From Pseudanabaena sp. PCC 7367 (GTDB taxonomy: Bacteria > Cyanobacteriota > Cyanobacteriia > Pseudanabaenales > Pseudanabaenaceae): 64,000 bases of DNA. Shown here one piece after another: positions 17,473 through 26,058 of this stretch. The first letter of the stretch is position 1. Every line of letters starts with the position of its first letter. Made by a program: the position numbers and the translations under genes. Below the pieces are notes generated by a model that saw only the letters and a program-made list of their open reading frames with translations, searched no databases and was not told the DNA's origin. The DNA lies in assembly GCF_000317065.1 (NCBI RefSeq), contig NC_019690.1, positions 124,001 to 188,000 of the forward strand, given 5' to 3'.

Positions 17473-18860
17473 AGCAGCCTTTCTGTGGGGAAGATCAGCG
17501 TGGCGGTGGTGCCTTGCTGCAGTTCACTATCCAGGGTGATTGCACCATTGTGCATCTGCATCAGGAGAGCCACATAGGGCAAACCCAAGCCGGTGCCCAT
17601 ACTGGATTGTTCGCGGATATAGGGCTCATCTACCTGTTCAAAGGGTTTTAAGACCCGTTCTAGATCCTCTTTGTTAATGCCAATGCCTTGGTCTTTTACC
17701 TTAATGTGCAAGCCATCGTCTGAGGTCTTAAGCGTAATCTTGATCGTGGCTTGTTTGGGGCTAAATTTAATTGCATTGGATAGCAGATTAACAATCATTT
17801 GTTTGGTGAGCTGCGGGTCGGCAAACAAGGTGTATGGAGTTATGGGGATATGGGTGTGAATTTGTAAATCCTTCTGTTCCAGTTGAGGGGTGACAATATC
17901 CACGGCCTCAGCGATCGTTTCTTGGACAATGAATTCAGCCTCTCTCAGTTTTTGCTGACCCGATGCCGCCTTTGAGTAATCCAGGATTTCGTTGATTATG
18001 GTAAGCAAATGTTGACCGTTGCGTTCAATCATATCGGCGTAGTTAACATAGAGTTCTCGCTTTTCATGCCAATCACCGAATAATTGACCAGTCAGTGCCT
18101 GGGCACCACCAATGACGGAAACCAGTGGCGATCGCAGTTCGTGATTCATTACGGCCAAGAAGTCCGTTTTGGCTTTATTCGCGGCATTGGCTTCGCTGAC
18201 GGCGGATAACAGAATTTGGCTATATTTGAAGTTATCGCGGGAGTACATTTCATGGATATAGACAGCGATCGCGGCCAGTAAGACTCCACCAGTAAGAAAA
18301 AATAGGTTATTGATCATGGCAATGGTTTCAATTCCCTTATACAGCGCCACGATCACGTACATGGCATAGAGGGAGATGGCCATAAACACGGTGTAGGTGA
18401 ATTTGATGAAAAACAACATCGAGCCATAGAAAAACACCATAAATAGCCCTGCATAGTAGCGTTCGGTCAGATACACATCCCCTACCGCCGAAACCCACAG
18501 TAAACTGCAACCGGTTAGCCAGATCGCGGTGGAATAAATACGTTGATAATGCTGGCGGCTATAGCGGCTGAAACTGAGAAAGAAGCTGATCAGCAGAATC
18601 GGAAAGCCAGTAGTGAGACGAATCAACCATAAATCCCAATACTCTCTGCCTGCATGGACGCTCAGCGCATAATCTAAGATGCCAAAGGTGAGGTAGACAA
18701 AGATGGCTACAAAGGTGGTGAAGCGCAGCGGCACAATAATTTTGTCATAGGCATAGCTGCTGTAGAAGGCTTCGGTGGTTGGGTCACGATAAGTGAGGTA
18801 CCAATATCGGCTGAAATCATGGTGCTGAGCATTGCTATCATCGGTGATGCCCTCGGTCAT
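17469..18860 (-). CDS. Histidine kinase with six-TM sensor domain
   Basis: 463 residues: six TM helices (about 50-210; FGILD, LWLIR, YYAG, MINNLFFL), HisKA with H240 in MNHELRSPLVSVIGG, then HATPase with LLSNAIKFSP, DQGIGI and MGTGLGLPY. All kinase boxes are present. The membrane domain is the same as in the PadR-linked proteins at 5824-6717 and 35929-36825. Beside a PhcB-like methyltransferase and followed by a receiver gene, it resembles the PhcBSR/LqsAS arrangement for fatty-acid-derived signals. The receiver gene lies 11 bases upstream on the same strand, so both are likely one operon. Confidence 0.88.
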   Translation of the reverse strand: MTEGITDDSNAQHHDFSRYWYLTYRDPTTEAFYSSYAYDKIIVPLRFTTFVAIFVYLTFGILDYALSVHAGREYWDLWLIRLTTGFPILLISFFLSFSRYSRQHYQRIYSTAIWLTGCSLLWVSAVGDVYLTERYYAGLFMVFFYGSMLFFIKFTYTVFMAISLYAMYVIVALYKGIETIAMINNLFFLTGGVLLAAIAVYIHEMYSRDNFKYSQILLSAVSEANAANKAKTDFLAVMNHELRSPLVSVIGGAQALTGQLFGDWHEKRELYVNYADMIERNGQHLLTIINEILDYSKAASGQQKLREAEFIVQETIAEAVDIVTPQLEQKDLQIHTHIPITPYTLFADPQLTKQMIVNLLSNAIKFSPKQATIKITLKTSDDGLHIKVKDQGIGINKEDLERVLKPFEQVDEPYIREQSSMGTGLGLPYVALLMQMHNGAITLDSELQQGTTATLIFPTERLL

Positions 18861-18871
18861 CGTGGCGCTTT

Positions 18872-19249
18872 CTAGCAGTCCTGCTCAAGCCATTTTTTAA
18901 TGACTTGGATAAAATCTGCGACATTGAAAGGCTTGGCAATGAAATCATCGCAGCCGGAGTTTTTGATCAGTTTAAGGTCGTGTTCCATACAGAAGGCTGA
19001 GGTGGCCAAAATGGGAATATTTTTGAGATTCTCGTCTTGTTTAATTTGTTGGATCGCGTCAATGCCAGAAATTCCTGGTAGTTGGATGTCCATGATGATG
19101 AAGTCGGGCTTATGCTGGCGTGCCTGATCAAACACAGCCTGGCCGTTATCAATTTCAATCAGATCCAGGTAGCCTATACCGTTGAGGATATCGCGGAATA
19201 GTCTCAGGCTGTCGGGCTTATCTTCGGCAATCAGGATCTTCTTGGTCAT
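18872..19249 (-). CDS. Single-domain response regulator (CheY-like)
   Basis: 125 residues containing only a receiver domain: KKILIAEDKPDSLRLF (acidic pocket), D54 in IIMDIQLPGISG, T/S switch in ILATSAF and K in IAKPFN. No output domain, so it probably relays phosphate or binds a partner. ATG 19249 is chosen for GGAAGGAAG five bases upstream; a longer ATG start at 19285 exists. It precedes the 6-TM kinase gene by 11 bases and is the likely cognate receiver. Confidence 0.9.
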   Translation of the reverse strand: MTKKILIAEDKPDSLRLFRDILNGIGYLDLIEIDNGQAVFDQARQHKPDFIIMDIQLPGISGIDAIQQIKQDENLKNIPILATSAFCMEHDLKLIKNSGCDDFIAKPFNVADFIQVIKKWLEQDC

Positions 19250-19354
19250 GCATTCTTCCTTCCAGAGAGTGGGAAGGTTGATCATGGCGTAAAAAGCCTA
19301 ATGATCCGTTACAGAATTGAAGACGAGACATGAAAGATTAAGCAGATGAACGCT

Positions 19355-19645
19355 TTAATACATACGGTTTTCGCGACCTGCATAAACAGCATCAATTACA
19401 ATCTCGTCATCGATCACTTTGTAGTGCAAAACATAGCCACTCTTGCCAAAGGCAACAGGCCATTTGCGCAATCCCGATTTTTCATCAATTACAAGCCCCA
19501 TATAAGGCATGGATGATAGGTTTGCAGCTGATTTATAAATGGTTTCGATGGCCTGAACAGCAGCCGATAAGCTCTTAGCAGCCAAGAAATGATAATGCCT
19601 TGCTAAATCAGCTTCAGATTGGGTTGACCAACGGATGCGGGGCAT
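19355..19645 (-). CDS. RelE/ParE-family toxin
   Basis: 96 residues: RIRWSTQSEADLARHYHFLA, then MPYMGLVIDEKSGLRKWPVAFGKSGYVLHYKV and VIDAVYAGRENRMY, a typical RelE/ParE C-terminus. Preceded by its presumed antitoxin gene 9 bases upstream on the same strand. Intact with a normal ATG start. It differs from both ParE proteins of element A. Confidence 0.8.
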   Translation of the reverse strand: MPRIRWSTQSEADLARHYHFLAAKSLSAAVQAIETIYKSAANLSSMPYMGLVIDEKSGLRKWPVAFGKSGYVLHYKVIDDEIVIDAVYAGRENRMY

Positions 19646-19654
19646 AAGATATTT

Positions 19655-19969
19655 TTAGCGAGGAAGACTTTTAATCCAGGCACCAATTTCAGCATGGGAT
19701 TTGCCACCATCACGCTCAAATTCGGCATGGGCACGCAAGCTACGCTGAATTTGCTCTTCTTCAGTCATGTAAGGAAACTCTTTACGGAATTCCTCGGATT
19801 CCATAATGGCATCAAACTTAGCGATCGCGTCTTGCTCTTGCGCCAGCGATTGCTCAAGCTTTACCAGGTCAATATCCGAATTATTTAGCCAGCGTTTTAC
19901 AGCTGCCTTGACCTGCTCGCCTGGTAAGGCATCCAGATGTTGTTGAATTTTCTGGTTGAGAGTAGCCAT
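19655..19969 (-). CDS. Putative antitoxin partner of RelE/ParE toxin
   Basis: 104 residues, acidic and helical (KLEQSLAQEQDAIAKFDAIM, TEEEQIQRSLRAHAEFERDGG). No DNA-binding fold recognised. Assigned by position: immediately upstream of, and on the same strand as, the toxin gene. Possibly a cyanobacterial antitoxin family that I cannot name. Confidence 0.6.
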   Translation of the reverse strand: MATLNQKIQQHLDALPGEQVKAAVKRWLNNSDIDLVKLEQSLAQEQDAIAKFDAIMESEEFRKEFPYMTEEEQIQRSLRAHAEFERDGGKSHAEIGAWIKSLPR

Positions 19970-20051
19970 ACACGCAAAATGTTAATTACTATACCATTAT
20001 ACGCTCACCCTCTGGGGCTGTCACTCAGCTTGAGCGTTACAGGAAAAATGG

Positions 20052-20105
20052 CTGACCCAGGAAAAGAAACTTATTGTTAGGGGGGAGTTGCAAAACCTGG
20101 GTCAG
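20052..20105. repeat. Inverted repeat in intergenic region
   Basis: CTGACCCAGG (20052-20061) and CCTGGGTCAG (20096-20105), a perfect 10-bp inverted repeat with a 34-base spacer containing a G6 run. Could be a terminator-like stem or an operator; no T-run follows. Confidence 0.4.
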
Positions 20106-20191
20106 TTAAAAATAGATGTATAAAATATGCCTCCCTTTTGCAGTGGCAAGACGCACCAATGTTGCCTTACCACACAGGTTTGGTTACGGTC

Positions 20192-20240
20192 ATAAGCAAG
20201 ATAGTCTTACAACCTTAAGGGATAAGCAAGAAAAACTTAC
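20192..20240 (+). promoter_or_regulatory. Two 19-bp direct repeats before XRE gene
   Basis: ATAAGCAAGATAGTCTTAC (20192-20210) and ATAAGCAAGAAAAACTTAC (20222-20240), 16 of 19 identical, starting 30 bases apart (about three helical turns). The second ends 21 bases before the XRE start, so these are likely operator copies for that regulator. Confidence 0.55.
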
Positions 20241-20261
20241 CTGTCAACGAGAAAATGAATA

Positions 20262-20513
20262 GTGATTGAAAAAATGATTTCTGGCCCCCAGAGTCGGGCA
20301 GCACGTGGGTTACTGGGTATATCGCAGATGGAGTTAGCAAAAGCGGCTGGGGTCAGTGAGCGGGCAATCGTGAAATTCGAGGCAGGGAAAAAGAAAACGC
20401 AAGCTTCAACAAAAATGGTGATTCGCATGGCTTTAGAATCCATGGGCGTCGAATTTATTGGCGATCGCGGGTTGCAACTGAAAGCTGGTAGCGATCCAGA
20501 ATCATCACCATAG
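20262..20513 (+). CDS. Small XRE-family regulator
   Basis: 83 residues: a single helix-turn-helix (SRAARGLLGISQMELAKAAGVSERAIVKFEAGKKK) and a short strand VEFIGDRGLQL, the layout of many stand-alone chromosomal and phage HTH_3 proteins. GTG at 20262 and ATG at 20274 (MISGPQ) are both possible; family members often begin at the latter. Convergent with the broken Abi gene. Probably binds the direct repeats just upstream. Confidence 0.75.
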   Translation: MIEKMISGPQSRAARGLLGISQMELAKAAGVSERAIVKFEAGKKKTQASTKMVIRMALESMGVEFIGDRGLQLKAGSDPESSP

Positions 20514-20536
20514 CCAAACCTATTAGCCTGTAATCA

Positions 20537-21458
20537 CTAGGGTCGATTTGTCCATACTCTATTGAAGCGACTGTAGTGAGCAATCCAGGTTGCGGCATCT
20601 GGGTAAAGCCATTTCAACAATTGAATCGTGGTCTGATAATCAGCGGGAAGATTATGATCCAGGATTGGCTCATGATGGGCAATGCGATTCCGCAAATCAC
20701 GTATCCGTGATAATTGGCTATGGACTTGCTTACGGCGGGTTCCTTTGGGGAAAATGCGAAAGAGTGCCGATCGCCAGAGGGTAACGTCATACCGCCCCGC
20801 AAATAAGGCAACCCAAAAGCCAAAATTTAATTCGGTCACAATATCATTGGGGTTTACAACACCCTGATTACGATGGGCGACTTGCTGGTGAGCCTGGCTG
20901 ATCTGAGCTTGTTGTGTTCTAGACCAAATTGTGGCTAATTGAATCCCACATTCCGCGCTTATAAAACGAAATTGATCAATTAAATATTGACTCTATATGT
21001 AGTACCCCAAACAATCTAAAACTCTATATATGGCATTTGGACAAATTATTATGAGCCAGTATATATGCTTATCAGTCTTAAGTCAGTTCTCTTGTTTTCT
21101 TGTGAAATTGACCAAGCTACGTGGTAATAAGGGCTTTGGGATTGCATCATCAATTTAATTATTAATTTTCCAATTAATTATTAATTTTCCAAAGTAAACC
21201 GCGGAATGTCGGTTGAATCTGCCAGTTGACGGTAAAGTGTTGCTGTAACGATTGCTGAATCGCATTTCGCAGCACAACTTCAAGACCTTGAATCGCACCA
21301 AACATAGCCTCACTCAAAGCAGTGTTCCAGGCATACAACCGTAATGCTTGGGCTGAGTCGCCTTGGGCAATTTGCTGATACCTTGCTAATCGATATGGTG
21401 TGAAGGCTTTTTCAAGTTGGGCAACGGCAGCAGCGGTGTACGGAAAATCTTGCATCAA
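20537..21458 (-). pseudogene. Broken Abi-like (Abi_2/AbiD-F) gene
   Basis: The 5' part (21174-21458) encodes the family N-terminus (FTPYRLARYQQIAQGD, ALSEAMFGAIQGLEVVLRNAI) and stops. The 3' part, open from about 20990 to 20537, encodes VTELNFGFWVALFAGRYD and RDLRNRIAHHEPI, the latter an R-x4-H HEPN-type motif. Between them lies about 180 bases of AT-rich sequence with stops and an 18-bp tandem repeat (TTAATTATTAATTTTCC twice, about 21158-21192). An abortive-infection RNase-like function is known for relatives; this copy appears inactive. Confidence 0.65.
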
Positions 21459-21613
21459 GGTCTATGGTGGCGTATATTAGGGGTGTGAGCCCCGATCGTA
21501 CCTCTGTCGCTTCAGGTGATACGTGCACGGGGCAATGTTTTTTTAAGGTAGCGGAAATAGTAACTGGTTTCTAGGACAAAACCCTGTGCAGCAGATAATT
21601 TCAAGCCGTCTGA

Positions 21614-21952
21614 TTATAGCTCTGGAGAATAATCGTCGATCAGTTTTTTAAGCAACGCATCACTTTCCGGTGATGACGCACTATCAGACGAACCAAGTGC
21701 CACATCGGTAGGGCGGGGTTGATGACGCTCAATATTGAAAACATCGAGTTCAGCACCGGTGATATCTGCCCAAACCTCATCGACGAGTTTCTGTTCAAAG
21801 AAAGAGCGTTCACGTTTTAAAACGACTTCAGCAGCGAGGATGATACCGACAATCTTGGTTTTAATTGGGTCTTGTGAGCCATTCTCAGTTAATGCATCAA
21901 AATACTGGGCGGCCAGTGCATCAACTCTATCCAGCTCTGTATTGTCTGCCAT
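21614..21952 (-). CDS. Small conserved protein, paralogue of the 12.4-kb gene
   Basis: 112 residues sharing the core KTKIVGIILAAE, RSFFEQKLVDEVWADITGAELD and a Ser/Asp-rich tail with the protein at 12422-12778. ATG 21952 is chosen because it aligns with the MAD start of the paralogue. Ends normally, with LIDDYSPEL. No domain recognised. It opens element B, directly upstream of no other gene on its strand except the primase-like gene's 3' end 74 bases away. Confidence 0.65.
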   Translation of the reverse strand: MADNTELDRVDALAAQYFDALTENGSQDPIKTKIVGIILAAEVVLKRERSFFEQKLVDEVWADITGAELDVFNIERHQPRPTDVALGSSDSASSPESDALLKKLIDDYSPEL

Positions 21953-22025
21953 AACACATACTTTCCACTGATCGCCGAAGGGCATTTAGTTTCCTCGTCT
22001 GGTCAGTAAAGGAGAGAAAGGTTAA

Positions 22026-24062
22026 TTATGGGTTTATAGTGAGATTTTCAGGGTTAGCAATTAGCAACTTTAGCTGATCACGATAGATATGCAGTTCTTC
22101 TTCTTCCAGGTAATGTCGATTGTGTTTACCAAAGTGGCTATACAGATATTGCCTCTCATCGTCTCGGCTCCATGCCAAAAGCTCATACAGGCAATCGATC
22201 TCCACCAGTAAGTCTGAGAGGTCAACCGAAACCACTCGTGTTGATAATGTTTCCACAGGAGCTGAGGTATTTGAGGGTATAGGTGCTGGGAAATCAATGG
22301 TTAGCTGATTGGGATTACTTTGCAACCAGGTCTGAGCCTCAGCAATCAGGATCGGATCGCCGGATGCCATAAACTGGCGCATCTTTTCCGATTGCCTTGA
22401 TCGGCTCAGTTTCAGTTCTGGGGCAGATTTTTGTGGTTGAAGCTCTAATTGACGTTTTTCTTCCTGCTGGCGCGATTGGATATCTTGTAGTACCTGCCTA
22501 ATCAGACCAAAACCCTTTGGACGTTCAGCTGCTTTCTCCATTTCCTGGATATTTTCAGATTCGCCGTTACTTAGATGTGGATTCGTTGCGGATTGCTTTG
22601 ATTGAGCATCCGGCAACGAATTACACATAAGCTTATTAGCGTCAAAGTATCGAAATAGATTATCAGGTAAGAGTTGTAGGGCTTCGTTTGGGGCGGGTTC
22701 TAAGCAAAAGTCCCGAAATGTCCCTTCTGGAGGGGGTTCTGGGTCTTTTTTAGCTTCTATATGCTCTGGATGCCATAGATCTTTGTGCTTGTAGAGGGTA
22801 CTCATACTGATGCCATATGCACATATTTCCTGGCATCTAGCGGTGGCAGTTGAGGGGAGCTGGTCTTTGTTGAGCAAATCGGCGATCGCATCAATGATCT
22901 TCTGCCTGGCTTGCTCTTGTTTATCGAGCTGCCATTGCCATTTTGTTTGTGATTCTTGGTTCTCTGGGATTTGGTTGAGGACATCGGGGCTATAGCCGTA
23001 GTGATAGTATTTGGGGCTGGTTTCGATGCATCTAGCCCATTCAGTGGCGCGTTTCTTGATCTCTTGTTTGTGCTGGCACCATTGCTCAAACCCTGGCAGG
23101 GCTTTAGCAGTTTGAATGATGTAATCAACCAGGCACTGACCTTTTAAGGGCTCGGTATTCTCCAGGATATGCCCAAATACATAACCTCGCATGGTGATTC
23201 GTCCCAGTAGATAATTGGTTTGACTGTAATCAGTCCAGCCTGCTTCAATATCGGCGTTCAGGTCGTTTAAATATTTAGTAGCACCACCTTTTAATCTGAA
23301 ATGAGGTTTGCGTTTGTAGCGCTTGAGTATGTTTTTGAGGATGGTGTCACTGGTAATATTTTTAGTCTGACTCCATTGCCATTGCTCTACAAATAGCTCT
23401 ATGTCTGTCTTGTCAGTGGTTCTGATGGTTTTAAATCGGTTTGTGTCTGGATCATATTGCAGGGGCGATAGCAGTTTTGATCCGGGTTCCTGGAAGGGCA
23501 GACGATAGGCGTTAAATAAGCTCTGCTTGTTATCTGCTACATATACTTTGCGGTTGGGAAAGGTTTCCAGTGCGCCTGGGGCGATCGCAAAACCAGCGTT
23601 TTCCAATAGGGTGCAGGTCACGTCGGCAAGTAGATAGGAGCTTACTTCCTGGCTCAGGGGCACAAATATGTGGATGCCCTGACTATAGCTACTCTGCACT
23701 AATAGATTTTTCTCTATGCCGATCGGCTCTAATGCCTGTAAAATCAAATCTATGCTCTGTGGATCTTGGGAGGGGTGATATTGGCTATATCGATCGATAT
23801 CGATCACCAGGTGATCTATAGTTTTACGAGGGCGTATGCCAAATAGGTATGCACCTTGTAATAACAGGCGATCGCTCAGCGGATGCTTGCTTTCGGTTCG
23901 CCAATTCGGCTTCTCACCTGGGTTTGCATGTGGTGCCCAAATATAGTCCCAGCGATGGTGCCACAGGTTTAAATATTCATTGCTATACTCAGGCACGTAT
24001 TTGAACGGGGAGCATAGATCAAACCCTATGGGTTGTTCTTGTTTTTGTTTACTTTTCTTCAT
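22026..24062 (-). CDS. Primase-like (AEP superfamily) replication protein of element B
   Basis: 678 residues. Residues 80-135 carry the archaeo-eukaryotic primase signature: D88-x-D90 in HLVIDIDRYSQ and the S...H131 strand SSYSQGIHIFVPL. Further conserved RKPHFRLKGGATKYLN follows, then a helical central region with an HTH-like CQEICAYGISMSTLYKH near 420, and a low-complexity Gln-rich C-terminal third. Proteins of this architecture are found on cyanobacterial plasmids and islands and probably start or prime replication. Tandem palindromes upstream (24133-24174) may be its control or origin sequences. Confidence 0.65.
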   Translation of the reverse strand: MKKSKQKQEQPIGFDLCSPFKYVPEYSNEYLNLWHHRWDYIWAPHANPGEKPNWRTESKHPLSDRLLLQGAYLFGIRPRKTIDHLVIDIDRYSQYHPSQDPQSIDLILQALEPIGIEKNLLVQSSYSQGIHIFVPLSQEVSSYLLADVTCTLLENAGFAIAPGALETFPNRKVYVADNKQSLFNAYRLPFQEPGSKLLSPLQYDPDTNRFKTIRTTDKTDIELFVEQWQWSQTKNITSDTILKNILKRYKRKPHFRLKGGATKYLNDLNADIEAGWTDYSQTNYLLGRITMRGYVFGHILENTEPLKGQCLVDYIIQTAKALPGFEQWCQHKQEIKKRATEWARCIETSPKYYHYGYSPDVLNQIPENQESQTKWQWQLDKQEQARQKIIDAIADLLNKDQLPSTATARCQEICAYGISMSTLYKHKDLWHPEHIEAKKDPEPPPEGTFRDFCLEPAPNEALQLLPDNLFRYFDANKLMCNSLPDAQSKQSATNPHLSNGESENIQEMEKAAERPKGFGLIRQVLQDIQSRQQEEKRQLELQPQKSAPELKLSRSRQSEKMRQFMASGDPILIAEAQTWLQSNPNQLTIDFPAPIPSNTSAPVETLSTRVVSVDLSDLLVEIDCLYELLAWSRDDERQYLYSHFGKHNRHYLEEEELHIYRDQLKLLIANPENLTINP

Positions 24063-24132
24063 GACTCTGTATTAGAGCCAAGCCAGATCTGCAAAACTCC
24101 CGTCACACTGGCAATCAGAGCTATTACCTGTT

Positions 24133-24174
24133 ATAATTTCTATATAGAAATTATTGAGTAGCTATAATTACTCA
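24133..24174. promoter_or_regulatory. Adjacent palindromes upstream of primase-like gene
   Basis: A perfect 22-bp palindrome, ATAATTTCTAT followed by its complement ATAGAAATTAT (24133-24154), is followed at once by TGAGTA (24155-24160) / TACTCA (24169-24174). Located between divergent genes; candidate operators or origin sites. Confidence 0.5.
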
Positions 24175-24285
24175 GTTTTCGGGAAGTCAGTCGATACTTC
24201 AGGGTTATTTAGTCGCCAAACTTAACGTGCCCCAGTTGACTTGACTTCTTTTAGTATTATTATGTGATTGTTAATAGATTACACT

Positions 24286-24317
24286 AATTCCAAGAAGATG
24301 ACGCAAGACTTGGAATT
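24286..24317. promoter_or_regulatory. Hairpin/operator before HTH gene
   Basis: AATTCCAAG (24286-24294) and CTTGGAATT (24309-24317), perfect 9-bp inverted repeat with 14-base spacer, ending 24 bases before the HTH gene start; possible autoregulatory site. Confidence 0.5.
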
Positions 24318-24341
24318 CTCCACATTACAATTTGTAAACGT

Positions 24342-24764
24342 ATGAAGTACGGGCTCTTGCTTAAACCTGAAGATTGCTCTCCGCTGGGGAGAGAGATTCT
24401 TCGGTACCTTGAAGAGCATCAAATGAGTATGAACAGTTTTGCCAAAAAAATTGGTAAGACACAGGATGGGGTTAGATGGATGTGCCAGAAAAAGGCAAAT
24501 CCAACAGTGAGTACGATCGAGAAATTAGCTGAAGCACTTGATTTAGACTCAGTAACTCTTAATCGTATAGTCTACAGAAATAAGCTAAATCAACTGGTTG
24601 GTAAAGATAACCTTGACCAGATGATGGATATTTATGATGGTATTTATGCAGTCTTACGTGACTCGATAGAGAATTGGCCTGAGGAGGAAAGACCTTCTGA
24701 GTCACTGTTATTCGATCGCGCTTTTAAGGCTGTTAAATCACTTCAATTACCGGTCGCCAGCTAA
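24342..24764 (+). CDS. XRE-type helix-turn-helix regulator
   Basis: 140 residues. An N-terminal HTH (GREILRYLEEHQMSMNSFAKKIG, DGVRWMCQKKANPTVSTIEKLAEALD) is followed by a helical C-terminal region (DNLDQMMDIYDGIYAVLRDSIENWPEEE). Divergent from the primase-like gene with palindromes between, so it probably controls replication or itself. No ligand-binding domain recognised. Confidence 0.75.
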   Translation: MKYGLLLKPEDCSPLGREILRYLEEHQMSMNSFAKKIGKTQDGVRWMCQKKANPTVSTIEKLAEALDLDSVTLNRIVYRNKLNQLVGKDNLDQMMDIYDGIYAVLRDSIENWPEEERPSESLLFDRAFKAVKSLQLPVAS

Positions 24765-24841
24765 CTCAATTGGATAATTAGTGAAGCACAGGCAGAAAGC
24801 CGGAGCAGTGCCCCGGCTGGTGATTTTTATGTGCGAGCGAA

Positions 24842-25228
24842 TTAATACTCAGATTTGAGCATTAGAGTCTTGTTGCACAGGTAGAAGCTGATCTCAGGTA
24901 AGCAAAAGTCCGTGTAGCCGATTTCCTGAGATAGGACTGGATCGTCGGTATCGCGCAGGCAGGTTAGCACTGCGGTTTGATCCTCTGAGACCACCAGTTG
25001 CCAGAGCTGAAACTCCTGCAGGTCAGGATTGTTCTTGACCTTGGGATTGATTTGATGACTCAGGATACAGTCTATAAGCCAGTATGCCTCTGCGGCTTCG
25101 GCCAGGTATTGCACTCCTTCGGTGTACAGGAACCCTCTAAATAGGGGATGCCGATAGAAGGTGGTACTGCCACAGAATTGACTGAGATTGGCTTCGATTT
25201 CCTGACGGCGTTGATTGTTATCACACAT
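24842..25228 (-). CDS. DUF6876-like protein
   Basis: 128 residues with TFYRHPLFRGFLYTEGVQYLAEAAEAYWLIDCIL and FQLWQLVV, matching in pattern a family common on plasmids and phages (DUF6876), of unknown function. AAGGAG lies 7 bases before the ATG and falls inside one arm of a long inverted repeat (25229-25382), so translation could depend on RNA folding. Confidence 0.7.
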   Translation of the reverse strand: MCDNNQRRQEIEANLSQFCGSTTFYRHPLFRGFLYTEGVQYLAEAAEAYWLIDCILSHQINPKVKNNPDLQEFQLWQLVVSEDQTAVLTCLRDTDDPVLSQEIGYTDFCLPEISFYLCNKTLMLKSEY

Positions 25229-25382
25229 GGGATTGCTCCTTGTAGTTTTTATTTACGCCAGGGCAATCAGCCGACGAGCGAAAACAGGGGGCATACCCCC
25301 AACACGTTTATGCGGGCAGTGGGGTTGACCAATGTTTGCCGTCGGCTAGCTTTGGCAGGTAAATAAAAACCAGGAGCGATCC
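25229..25382 (-). other. Long inverted-repeat leader before DUF6876-like gene
   Basis: Arms of about 45 bases (25229-25276 and 25340-25382) pair through GGAT(T/C)GCTCCT, GTTTTTATTTAC, GCCA and AGCCGACG blocks. The loop region holds GGGGG-CATA-CCCCC (about 25288-25301). One arm includes the ribosome-binding site of the gene at 24842-25228. Could be a regulatory RNA leader, or a miniature mobile or recombination site. Confidence 0.55.
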
Positions 25383-25480
25383 AGTGATAAATCAACTAAA
25401 CGTCAGAGCAAGCAGATCGCCAGATCCTGGCAGAATCACTCTATTGGCCTACAATAGAGCTGTGTTTATGGAACCGAGTT

Positions 25481-25681
25481 ATGGCAAATTCTGAGCAGGA
25501 AGCGTTGCTACAGACCTTGCGAGCAAATAAAGCTATCCTGGAGTTGAGTCCTGAAGACAGTCGATTGTTTGTGCAGAGCATTCTCCAGCCTCGCCCACCT
25601 TCCGAGGTACCGAAGTTAAGGGAAGCTTTTCAGCGTTATCAGAGTATGGTTCAAGGCAAGTCCCATCAAACTGACGCATAG
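25481..25681 (+). CDS. TacA-like (DUF1778) antitoxin C-terminal domain
   Basis: 66 residues; LELSPEDSRLFVQSILQPRPPSE followed by KLREAFQRYQ resembles the toxin-binding C-terminal part of DUF1778/TacA antitoxins. The N-terminal ribbon-helix-helix is missing, and no GNAT toxin gene follows. Either a remnant or a small stand-alone neutraliser. Preceded by a possible TACAAT -10 box at 25450. Confidence 0.45.
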   Translation: MANSEQEALLQTLRANKAILELSPEDSRLFVQSILQPRPPSEVPKLREAFQRYQSMVQGKSHQTDA

Positions 25682-25784
25682 TTACTTGAGTGATCGCACC
25701 AATCTCATGCAATGACGCCATGGTTTCATGGACTGCGGCAAATGCATCTGAGCGGTATTGGGTATCCATAGTTTTCTTTCGAAT

Positions 25785-26039
25785 TTAACCAGCAGAATGC
25801 CGCTTTTGCTCGATCACAGCATTCATAATTTGATCTGGCTTCCGCTCGCTAATGCCACTTTGCTCACCGACAATTAGGGCAGCACGGATCGCTTCGACTT
25901 CAGCATCACGATTGGCACGCTCCCGGATCAGATCGCGGAAGACTTCACTTTCATTGCCATAATGACCGGATTCAATCTGTGCCTTAATCCAGTTATCCTG
26001 ATGTTCTGTAACAGAGATACTTTTCTTAACCATGCCCAT
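25785..26039 (-). CDS. parD: Orphan ParD antitoxin
   Basis: 84 residues, near-identical along its length to the ParD at 9572-9829 (KKSISVTEHQDNWIKAQIESG, GNESEVFRDLIRERANRDAE). ATG 26039 chosen for GGAGG five bases upstream and agreement with the paralogue. The cognate toxin is missing: downstream bases show no ParE frame and the C-terminus diverges (KRHSAG). Upstream palindrome 26059-26073 is conserved. It may neutralise the ParE at 9298-9585 or just regulate it. Confidence 0.85.
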   Translation of the reverse strand: MGMVKKSISVTEHQDNWIKAQIESGHYGNESEVFRDLIRERANRDAEVEAIRAALIVGEQSGISERKPDQIMNAVIEQKRHSAG

Positions 26040-26058
26040 GGCGGCCTCCACGGAATCA

